Shown here piece after piece: positions 1 through 4,970 of a stretch of 11,845 nt of DNA. Made by a program: the position numbers and the translations under genes. How positions within the stretch are numbered: the first letter of the stretch is position 1; each line of letters starts with the position of its first letter. The notes beneath the pieces were generated by a model that was given only the letters and a program-made list of their open reading frames with translations, was not told the DNA's origin and searched no databases. Origin of the DNA: Hydrogenophilales bacterium RIFOXYD1_FULL_62_11 (GTDB lineage: Bacteria > Pseudomonadota > Gammaproteobacteria > Burkholderiales > Thiobacillaceae); NCBI GenBank assembly GCA_001802655.1, contig MGZO01000042.1:4960-16804 (forward strand), given 5' to 3'.

Positions 1-1
1 C

Positions 2-673
2 GTCCCCAAGCCCATGCCGATAGCTTTTCATCATGGCGTGGTCGAGCCCGGGTCACCGCTACCCGTCGAAGCGGCAGACATGGTTGCCGTGTGCGGCTTC
101 CTCGGCTGCGACCTGCGGCCGTTCAATCCCTTGATCGCGGCGCTGCCGCACATCCTGCATCTGCCGGCAGAACGCGCCAGCGGCTGGGCCGGTCGTGTGA
201 TCGAACAGGCGGTCGTCGAGTCCAACAGCCCACGGCCCGGCGGCGACGCCGTGCTCGAACGGCTGGCGGAGATGATGTTCGTCGACGCCGCCCGCCGCTA
301 TCTCGACAATCTGCCCGAGGATGCGACCGGCTGGCTTGCCGGCTTGCGCGACCGCTTTGTCGGCAAGGCGCTCGAACTCATGCACGAGCATCCTGAACGC
401 GCCTGGACCGTCGATGATCTCGCCCGCGAAGTCGGCTTGTCGCGTTCCGCCCTGCATGAGCGCTTCATGCAATACCTGGGCGATCCGCCGATGCACTACC
501 TGGCCAGCTGGCGCATCCAGCGGGGCAGCCGGTTGTTGCGGGAATCGAATCGCACCGTGGCGACCATTGCCCTGGAAGTGGGCTATGAGTCCGAAGCCGC
601 CTTTTCGCGCGCGTTCAAGCGCATGGTCGGCATGCCGCCGGCAGCGTGGAAAAAGGCGCAGGCCAGCCGATAA
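2..673 (+). CDS. AraC-family transcriptional regulator, 5' end outside window
   Basis: This is the C-terminal part of an AraC/XylS-type DNA-binding regulator. The reading frame is open from base 2, so the ATG at 14 is probably internal and the true start lies upstream. Numbering from that ATG, residues 25-50 (VCGFLGCDLRPFNPLIAALP) match the end of the cupin-like sensor domain (Cupin_6 / AraC_binding type) found in this subfamily. Residues about 118-215 form the double helix-turn-helix domain: the first HTH is around WTVDDLAREVGLSRSALHERF, and the second carries the family signature around TIALEVGYESEAAFSRAFKRMVGMPPAAWKK. Relatives often control a neighbouring oxidoreductase or hydrolase gene, but no such partner is visible here. 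The ligand and targets cannot be told from the sequence. The family assignment is secure; the function is generic. Confidence 0.92.
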   Translation, partial: VPKPMPIAFHHGVVEPGSPLPVEAADMVAVCGFLGCDLRPFNPLIAALPHILHLPAERASGWAGRVIEQAVVESNSPRPGGDAVLERLAEMMFVDAARRYLDNLPEDATGWLAGLRDRFVGKALELMHEHPERAWTVDDLAREVGLSRSALHERFMQYLGDPPMHYLASWRIQRGSRLLRESNRTVATIALEVGYESEAAFSRAFKRMVGMPPAAWKKAQASR

Positions 674-783
674 CCCGTGGCTTGGACGCAGGGAATATTG
701 CAGGGGCAGGCAATAAAGTGCGGCTGAGGGAGCCTGATCAGAAAACCTTCATCCGCGCTGAGTGATTACCCTTCAAGCCCGAA

Positions 784-813
784 CGTAAAACGGGGTCGGG
801 TCATGCATTGCCG
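784..813 (+). repeat. Degenerate extragenic palindrome, left arm (copy 1)
   Basis: This 30-base stretch matches bases 3191-3220 with three mismatches (cgtaaaacgRggtcRggtcWtgcattgccg). At 3191 it is the left arm of a near-perfect hairpin. Here the right side (814-840, ending in tgatcccgat) has decayed and no longer pairs well, so this looks like an old relic of the same repeat family. The bases between the AraC gene and the next gene (674-923) hold only this relic and the palindrome at 870-883. Confidence 0.6.
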
Positions 814-869
814 GATCACGTTGCAAGCGCTGATCCCGATTTTTCGTGACTCCGATTTCTCGAAATGCA

Positions 870-883
870 CTACGAATTCGTAG
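870..883. promoter_or_regulatory. Perfect 14-base palindrome upstream of the 100-aa gene
   Basis: The sequence ctacgaattcgtag is its own reverse complement. It lies 41 bases before the ATG at 924, where an operator or promoter-proximal site would be expected. A weak -10-like hexamer, tattct at 886-891, follows directly, but no convincing -35 box is placed for it. A role as a dimeric repressor site is inferred from symmetry and position only. Confidence 0.3.
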
Positions 884-909
884 GCTATTCTGAGTAGTCA
901 ATTCAGCAA

Positions 910-915
910 AAGGAG
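910..915 (+). promoter_or_regulatory. Shine-Dalgarno site that fixes the start at 924
   Basis: AAGGAG lies eight bases before the ATG at 924. An in-frame GTG at 915 overlaps the last base of this site, so it cannot be the start served by it. The ATG at 924 is therefore preferred. Confidence 0.7.
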
Positions 916-923
916 TGAACAAC

Positions 924-1226
924 ATGACCCAAAACCAACGTATCGAACAGAAATTCGATTTCTATGAATCACACCTGAAGCATATCGATGAACTTTTGGA
1001 ACGCTCCAGCAAAGGCGTAACCAATAGTCCGGAACATGCGGATATCCCCGCACAGATAACGACCCTGAAAAATGAACGCGATCAGTACGCCAAGCACATT
1101 GATACGTTGAAACAGGGGTCTATTGCCGATATGCAGGAAAAAATGATTGAGGGGGCTGGCCCAATGGGTGTGTGGGATGCGCTTGCCCAGCAATTGGAGA
1201 AACTGGTTGAGCGTATTGAACGCTAG
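924..1226 (+). CDS. Small helical hypothetical protein, 100 aa
   Basis: I do not recognise this family. The protein is short, soluble and mostly helical by eye, with no signal peptide or membrane segment. Residues 6-30 (RIEQKFDFYESHLKHIDELLE) and 44-66 look like amphipathic, possibly coiled-coil helices. They are joined by a short polar loop (SSKGVTNSPEHAD) and followed by a Gly/Pro hinge (EGAGPMG, 76-82) and a C-terminal helix (WDALAQQLEKLVERIER). It has a good ribosome-binding site, so it is probably expressed. Hand-counted GC in two sample lines (961-1020 and 1081-1140) is 53 of 120 bases, about 44%, clearly lower than the GC-rich AraC gene before it, which suggests a different origin. It stands alone, and no partner is apparent. 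Expression as a real gene is likely; function unknown. Confidence 0.7.
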   Translation: MTQNQRIEQKFDFYESHLKHIDELLERSSKGVTNSPEHADIPAQITTLKNERDQYAKHIDTLKQGSIADMQEKMIEGAGPMGVWDALAQQLEKLVERIER

Positions 1227-1419
1227 TGAAGCGCGATCGGCGAGTCCGTCCGCGCCTTCCTCGGGGAAACGGCGCAGCCGTTTGCAGGCGGTGCGCACGC
1301 TGACCCCGCCCCAGTTCCCTGGGTATGCCCCGAGTGAACCCCCAGCTGTGAAGTCACACCCGGAGCAGCGATCGCTTTAACAGGAACGGGTTTGCTTCCC
1401 CGGCGTTCATCCCGAAGGC

Positions 1420-1797
1420 TTAATCGCCCTGTTCAACTGCTTTCGCCTGCCACAGTGCAAAAGTGGCGCCGGTGGGATCGGTCAGGATGCTCAGCCAGCC
1501 ATACCCCGCCACCTCCATCACATCCTGGCAAATGCATGCACCAAGCGACTTGGCCTTCTCGGTGGCGGCAACGACATCGTCCACGCCGACATAGGCCAGC
1601 CAGTGGGGTGGCACGTCCGCGGCCGGCATACCCATCATCCCGCCGCCGACGCCTTCACCGACATCGATCATGGTATAGGCGCTGCCGTCTGGCATGAGCA
1701 GGTCCTGCAGTTTCCAGTCGAACAGCGTGGAATAAAACGCCTTGGCCTTGGCGAGATCGCCGGTATGCAGTTCGACATGCATGAAAGGATTTGCCAT
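1420..1797 (-). CDS. VOC (glyoxalase/bleomycin-resistance fold) family protein, 125 aa
   Basis: This is a single-domain protein of the vicinal oxygen chelate superfamily, made of two beta-alpha-beta-beta-beta repeats. The first repeat begins FMHVELHTGDLAKAKAFYSTLFDWK (residues 5-29), with His7 and Glu9 near the usual metal-ligand position. The second begins at HWLAYVGVDDV (65-75) and ends with DPTGATFALWQ (107-117), a pattern typical of the uncharacterised glyoxalase-like branch. The usual second-repeat Glu ligand is not obvious at the end, where ALWQ is found, so metal use is uncertain. The length fits a one-domain VOC monomer. A strong ribosome-binding site (aaaggaga, reverse strand, about 1808-1815) precedes the ATG. 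It is transcribed divergently from the aldolase gene, with 235 bases between them that show no clear site. Substrate unknown; it should not be read as a proven glyoxalase I or resistance gene. Confidence 0.9.
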   Translation of the reverse strand: MANPFMHVELHTGDLAKAKAFYSTLFDWKLQDLLMPDGSAYTMIDVGEGVGGGMMGMPAADVPPHWLAYVGVDDVVAATEKAKSLGACICQDVMEVAGYGWLSILTDPTGATFALWQAKAVEQGD

Positions 1798-2032
1798 GTT
1801 CGTTTCTCCTTTGAATCAGGTAACCCCGGTCAGCCATCCAGGCGCCAGAAGGCAACATCCGCATGAAGCGCCAGGCCGCCTGAGGTGAACGACAAGGGGG
1901 AAATTCAGTTTAGGTCAGGTCAGCAGAACTGGCACGACAGGGTGGTCTACGATTCGAATTCCACCCGTACAGGCCACGCCCAGGTCGCCGGAATCTAGCG
2001 AGCCGTCGCCCGCCGTCACAAAGGAGTGATCC

Positions 2033-3052
2033 ATGAACCACGAACACGTATTGCAAACCACGATCGACGACCTGGTGCAGACAGGGCGCGGCATTCTCGC
2101 CGCCGACGAGAGCTCACCGACCATCGCCAAGCGTTTCCAGGCCATCGGCGCCGAATCCACTGAGGAAAATCGGCGTGCCTACCGGTCCCTGCTGCTGACG
2201 ACGCCGGGGCTGGGTGAATTCATCAGCGGCGTCATCCTGTACGAGGAAGCCCTGACCCAGCAAGCGGATGCGGCGACGCTGCTGCCCGCGGCCGCCTGGG
2301 CGCAGAAGATCGTTCCCGGCATCAAGGTGGACAAAGGCAAGATACCGCTAGCCTTGCACCCGGGCGATGAAATTACCGAGGGGCTGGACGGCCTGGCGAA
2401 GCGGCTGGCGAATTACCGCGAGCAGGGCGCGCGCTTTGCCAAGTGGCGCGAGGTGTACACCATCGGCGAGCACATCCCCAGCGCCAGCGGCATCGAAGCC
2501 AATGCGGAAATGTTGGCGCGCTATGCGGCGGTGTGCCAGAACGAGGGCTTCGTGCCGATCGTCGAGCCGGAAGTGCTGATGGATGGTGACCACAGCCTGG
2601 CGCGTTGCGCCGAGGTCACCGAGGCCGTTTTGCATGCGGTGTTCCATGCCCTGCATCGCCATCGCATTGTGCTCGAATGGATGCTGCTGAAACCCAGCAT
2701 GGTGCTGCCCGGCAAACTGCAGCCCAAGGCCAGCCCGAAAACCGTCGCCGACGCCACTCTCAGAGTACTGCGGCGCACGGTTCCGGCTGCGGTGCCCAGC
2801 ATCCATTTCCTGTCCGGCGGCCAAGGGCCGGAAGAGGCCACCGCCAACCTGAATGCCCTGAACCAGGGCAAGGGACCGTCTCCCTGGCACCTCAATATCT
2901 CGTATGGACGCGCCCTGCAACAGCCTGCGCTGCAGGCGTGGGGCGGCAAGGCCGAGCATGTCCAGGCGGCCCAGCAGGCACTGCTCAAGCGCGCACGTCT
3001 CAATAGTTTGGCGATGCGCGGCGCCTACCTGGACGAGATGGAGAACGGCTGA
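2033..3052 (+). CDS. Fructose-bisphosphate aldolase, class I
   Basis: Class I (Schiff-base) aldolase of the animal/plant-like type, EC 4.1.2.13. It reversibly cleaves fructose 1,6-bisphosphate into dihydroxyacetone phosphate and glyceraldehyde 3-phosphate in glycolysis, gluconeogenesis or the Calvin cycle, in the cytoplasm. The family motifs appear in order: LAADES (22-26, with the active-site Asp24), GIKVDKG (96-102), AKWRE (136-140), VPIVEPEVL (174-182, acid/base Glu), LLKPSMVLPG (218-227, Schiff-base Lys220), FLSGGQGPEEA (259-269) and NISYGRALQ (288-296). At 339 residues it is complete and of normal length. The start is supported by aaaggag at 2020-2026, six bases upstream. No pentose or Calvin-cycle genes adjoin it, so the pathway served is open. 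No terminator with a clear T-tract follows; extragenic palindromes begin about 140 bases downstream. Confidence 0.96.
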   Translation: MNHEHVLQTTIDDLVQTGRGILAADESSPTIAKRFQAIGAESTEENRRAYRSLLLTTPGLGEFISGVILYEEALTQQADAATLLPAAAWAQKIVPGIKVDKGKIPLALHPGDEITEGLDGLAKRLANYREQGARFAKWREVYTIGEHIPSASGIEANAEMLARYAAVCQNEGFVPIVEPEVLMDGDHSLARCAEVTEAVLHAVFHALHRHRIVLEWMLLKPSMVLPGKLQPKASPKTVADATLRVLRRTVPAAVPSIHFLSGGQGPEEATANLNALNQGKGPSPWHLNISYGRALQQPALQAWGGKAEHVQAAQQALLKRARLNSLAMRGAYLDEMENG

Positions 3053-3190
3053 CGCTGCCACCAGCGCGAAGCAGTCAGACCACGCGAGCTGTCCTGGCCA
3101 GGCGTACGCCTCGCGCAGGATGAGAAGGTGGATCAGCAGACTGCCTGCCGGGTAACGAGGAAACGACGGCTGGCCGGCGCCCGGGTAAAA

Positions 3191-3241
3191 CGTAAAACGA
3201 GGTCAGGTCTTGCATTGCCGTACTGCATTGCAAGACCTGAC
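3191..3241. repeat. Extragenic palindrome, 'ggtcaggtcttgca' type
   Basis: The arms at 3202-3218 and 3225-3241 pair over 17 bases with one mismatch around a 6-base loop (cgtact). The left arm plus its flank repeats the relic at 784-813, and the right arm resembles 4661-4680. Palindromes of this look often accompany REP-associated Y1 transposases in proteobacteria; no such gene is in the window. It could also slow or end transcription leaving the aldolase gene, although no T-tract follows. Confidence 0.75.
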
Positions 3242-3242
3242 T

Positions 3243-3267
3243 CCGATGCTGTGTGCCGATGCTGTGT
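3243..3267 (+). repeat. Short tandem duplication, 13-base unit
   Basis: The 12-mer ccgatgctgtgt occurs at 3243-3254 and again at 3256-3267, directly after the right arm of the preceding hairpin. It looks like a replication-slippage duplication at the edge of the palindrome. Confidence 0.7.
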
Positions 3268-3304
3268 TCGGTCGGATTTTAAATACCAAAGAGGCTGGAA
3301 ACTG

Positions 3305-3360
3305 AAGGGGCCAGGGTCGAATGATTGTCGTTGCAACAATCAATTCGACCCTGGCCCCTT
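3305..3360. repeat. Long near-perfect palindrome, 'aaggggccagggtcga' type
   Basis: The arm at 3305-3328 pairs with 3336-3360 along its whole length, with a single bulged base, around a short loop that is itself partly self-complementary (ttgcaa). The stem is about 24 base pairs, far longer than an ordinary terminator, and no T-run follows. A decayed relative starts at 4010. The symmetry and the ggggcca tip suit a mobile extragenic palindrome related to REP/RAYT repeats. Confidence 0.85.
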
Positions 3361-3474
3361 TGATTGAATTTCCAGCCGGGTCCGCTGGACGGCTCCATTC
3401 TATTGGCTAGACTCAGTGAGCGCAGGTATCGAATGTCCGCATGCACAAACGAAGTCCCAACCAGGAGCATCGCC

Positions 3475-3867
3475 ATGCACAATGATTTGAACGACACCGG
3501 CAAGCTGATTTTGCGTCTGACCCTTGGAATCCTGATCCTGCTCCACGGCATTGCCAAGCTCACCCACGGCATCGAACCGATCGAGGGCATGGTCACCGGC
3601 ATGGGCATGCCCGCCTTTTTCGCCTATGGCGTCTACGTAGGTGAAGTGGCGGGGCCGCTGCTGCTGATCATCGGTTTCTATGCGCGCATCGGCGCCGCCC
3701 TGATCGCCATCAACATGCTCTTCGCCCTCGCGCTTGCCCACACCAGCGAACTCACGATCCTCACCCAAACAGGCGGCTGGGCGCTGGAACTGCAGGGCAT
3801 GTTCCTGTTCACCGCGGTCGCACTGATGGTTATGGGCCCCGGGCGGTACGGCGCCAACCAGCGCTGA
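3475..3867 (+). CDS. DoxX-family inner-membrane protein, 130 aa
   Basis: Small four-helix membrane protein of the DoxX family. The hydrophobic stretches are roughly residues 10-30 (LILRLTLGILILLHGIAKL), 45-65 (AFFAYGVYVGEVAGPLLLIIGFY), 68-88 (GAALIAINMLFALALAH) and 103-122 (LQGMFLFTAVALMVMG). The HGIAKL segment after helix 1 and the GEVAGPLLLIIGFYARIGA segment are characteristic of the family. DoxX relatives are linked to thiosulfate:quinone oxidoreductase in archaea and to redox or thiol stress in other organisms, but most are uncharacterised, and no partner gene here settles the role. The frame is open further upstream to an ATG at 3364, inside repeat-flanking sequence. The ATG at 3475 is preferred because aggag at 3463-3467 sits seven bases before it and the protein then begins at the usual point before helix 1. 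The family is secure; the function is not. Confidence 0.9.
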   Translation: MHNDLNDTGKLILRLTLGILILLHGIAKLTHGIEPIEGMVTGMGMPAFFAYGVYVGEVAGPLLLIIGFYARIGAALIAINMLFALALAHTSELTILTQTGGWALELQGMFLFTAVALMVMGPGRYGANQR

Positions 3868-4009
3868 GAAACACAGGCCGGCAGGGCGTCCAGCAGGCGG
3901 GCGATTGACTGGAATGGCGTGATGCTCATGCCGTGCCAAGCATGGAACGCAGCGCTTCGGCTCCCGAACTTGAAAAGAACCAGGCGAGGACGCCGCAATT
4001 GAGAGGATC

Positions 4010-4063
4010 AAAGGGGCCAGGCTCGAATAATTTCCATGTCAAAGATCAACCCGCCCCCGTTGA
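4010..4063. repeat. Decayed copy of the 'aaggggccag' palindrome
   Basis: The left arm aaaggggccaggctcgaat (4010-4028) matches the arm at 3305-3321 with few changes. The expected right arm (about 4048-4063, caacccgcccccgtt) has lost bases and pairs poorly. The stop codon of the neighbouring minus-strand gene (4046-4048) falls inside it. Confidence 0.6.
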
Positions 4064-4480
4064 TTGGGTAAATGATCCTGCCACGCCGGGCGCAAAGCAG
4101 CCTGCTTGCCCGGCCAGCACGTTGCGCATGCCATCAGACCAGTCCGAAACGAATATCTCGATCGACTCGGCGAACTCGGGATCGGGTTGCGCCTTGTCGA
4201 TCGTACAGTGAACGATCAGCGCCTCATTCGCCTCATCTGCGGTGATCGTCCATGTCAGGGCATGCGGGCAGTCGAGCAGCGCATAACGGACCCCGTTCCG
4301 AATCTCGTCGCGCCGCAGACTGAATGCGCCCCAGAGGCAGTAGATGTTGCCGGCGTTGTCGCGGTCCGGCGTGGCCGAACTGATGGACGCGCACAGGCCT
4401 GGCAGGTTGTCGATGGTCAGCAGATTCTTGAGCTCAGGGATGTCGAGGTGAGGGTGTTGGATTGTGCTAAAAAATTCCAT
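4046..4480 (-). CDS. Conserved-looking hypothetical protein, 144 aa
   Basis: I cannot assign a function or a named domain. The first 120 residues look like a compact alpha/beta domain. Notable segments are the N-terminal MEFFSTIQHPHLDIPELKNLL, then NIYCLWGAFSLRRDEIRNGVRYALLDCPHALTWTIT (46-80), VHCTIDK (90-96) and PEFAESIEIFVSDWSDGM (101-118). Cys48, Cys71 and Cys92 are present, but in no metal-binding pattern. There is no signal peptide or membrane helix, so it is probably cytosolic. The ATG at 4480 is chosen; the frame extends upstream only to a TTG at 4573, through repeat-like sequence. The ribosome-binding site is weak (aaagaaaa). The last 20 or so residues (CFAPGVAGSFTQSTGAG) are low in complexity and run into the decayed palindrome, so the C-terminus may have been altered. 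It has no operon partner. Confidence 0.7.
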   Translation of the reverse strand: MEFFSTIQHPHLDIPELKNLLTIDNLPGLCASISSATPDRDNAGNIYCLWGAFSLRRDEIRNGVRYALLDCPHALTWTITADEANEALIVHCTIDKAQPDPEFAESIEIFVSDWSDGMRNVLAGQAGCFAPGVAGSFTQSTGAG

Positions 4481-4543
4481 GCGTATTTTCTTTAGAACGT
4501 GTGAGCTGAAAGCCGAATGGACATTGTGGGGATGGCACGGAAA

Positions 4544-4562
4544 CCGTGGTCTGTCCCTATTT
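4544..4562 (+). repeat. Repeat fragment 'ccgtggtctgtccctattt'
   Basis: A single arm resembling the tips of extragenic palindromes seen near REP-associated transposases. No opposing arm is found nearby. The assignment is from recall of the motif's look, not from a second copy in this window. Confidence 0.35.
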
Positions 4563-4613
4563 ATTCGATTCAAGACGTATTTGAACCTGGAGTTCGATTA
4601 GATCACTAGAGAA

Positions 4614-4634
4614 ATGGTGTCTGAGTCCATTTGT
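4614..4634 (+). repeat. Direct repeat A, 'atggtgtctga...ccatttgt'
   Basis: It shares atggtgtctga at its left and ccatttgt at its right with bases 4839-4864, which carry five extra bases in the middle. The two copies are in the same orientation and lie on either side of the hairpin at 4726-4774. Confidence 0.6.
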
Positions 4635-4660
4635 CTGTGCTTTCCGTTGATTGAAAAGTG

Positions 4661-4680
4661 TCATTGCAAGAACTGACCCC
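4661..4680 (+). repeat. Orphan right arm of the 'ggtcaggtcttgca' palindrome
   Basis: The sequence tcattgcaagaactgacccc resembles the right arm at 3225-3241 (gcattgcaagacctgac). There is no matching left arm upstream, so this is a half-palindrome relic. Confidence 0.5.
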
Positions 4681-4725
4681 AAAGCTCAAGGAACGCGGGG
4701 GTTAACAACAATGAAGAACAACAAT

Positions 4726-4776
4726 AGGGGTCAGCATCGAATGCTGGCATCAACGATATTCTAAGCTGACCCCTTT
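4726..4776. repeat. Hairpin with 'aggggtcagc' arms
   Basis: The arm aggggtcagc (4726-4735) pairs perfectly over 10 bases with gctgacccct (4765-4774), closing a loop of 29 bases that contains a further weak pairing (gaat/attc and gatg-like pieces). On the plus strand a short ttt follows (4774-4776), so a weak terminator role is possible, but the tips are of the same type as the other palindromes here. Confidence 0.65.
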
Positions 4777-4838
4777 AGCGCTTTAGCGAGACGGGCAAGC
4801 CGATGCCAAGCGTGTAAGCGGCGGCGAGCTAGAAATAT

Positions 4839-4864
4839 ATGGTGTCTGAACTGACCCCATTTGT
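4839..4864 (+). repeat. Direct repeat B, 'atggtgtctgaactgaccccatttgt'
   Basis: The longer partner of bases 4614-4634. Its centre, ctgacccc, is the same tip sequence as in the hairpin at 4726-4774 and in 4661-4680, linking all three to one repeat family. Confidence 0.6.
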
Positions 4865-4970
4865 TTTTCCGCTAACGTGAAGTTGGGCCGCCCTGTGGGG
4901 GGACCGCTTCTATGAATTTACTTCAGTTGCAGACAGGGTAATTTGGTAGTGCTACTTGAACCCAAATACT

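Larger units (their letters stand above)
3053..3474. other. Intergenic region with two hairpin repeats and a short tandem repeat
   Basis: This 422-base gap between the aldolase and the DoxX gene has no convincing open frame. Bases 3053-3190 show nothing recognisable. They are followed by a hairpin (3191-3241), a 13-base tandem duplication (3243-3267) and a second, longer hairpin (3305-3360). The last 110 bases may hold the DoxX promoter: tggacg at 3386-3391 and tagact at 3408-3413 with a 16-base spacer, a weak match. Confidence 0.6.
4481..4970. other. Repeat-rich intergenic region, 490 bases
   Basis: No gene is convincing here. The stretch holds at least five repeat-like pieces: 4544-4562, 4614-4634, 4661-4680, a hairpin at 4726-4774 and 4839-4864. 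An 8-base tandem duplication (ctttagcg at 4773-4780 and 4781-4788) abuts the hairpin. Bases 4865-4970, just downstream of the TPR gene's stop, show no clear terminator. Confidence 0.65.

Noticed and set aside
59..496. 145-codon minus-strand frame under the AraC gene
   Set aside because: Shadow of the HTH regulator, which has unmistakable motifs in the plus frame.
1267..1283. aaacggc-gca-gccgttt hairpin after the 100-aa gene, as terminator
   Set aside because: Seven-base-pair stem with a three-base loop but no T-tract after it on either strand; likely chance in GC-rich DNA.
3364..3474. Longer DoxX start at 3364
   Set aside because: The extra 37 residues are unlike the family, start next to a palindrome and lack a ribosome-binding site, whereas 3475 has one at correct spacing.
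3926..4009. Minus-strand frame ending in LAWFFSSSGAEALRSMLGTA, possibly the end of a decayed gene
   Set aside because: Too short (under 30 codons) and without a recognised family; it could be a gene relic beside the repeat, but nothing supports it beyond a plausible-looking peptide.
3181..4870. CRISPR array
   Set aside because: The repeats are palindromes with irregular spacing and variable orientation and lack unique spacers of constant length.
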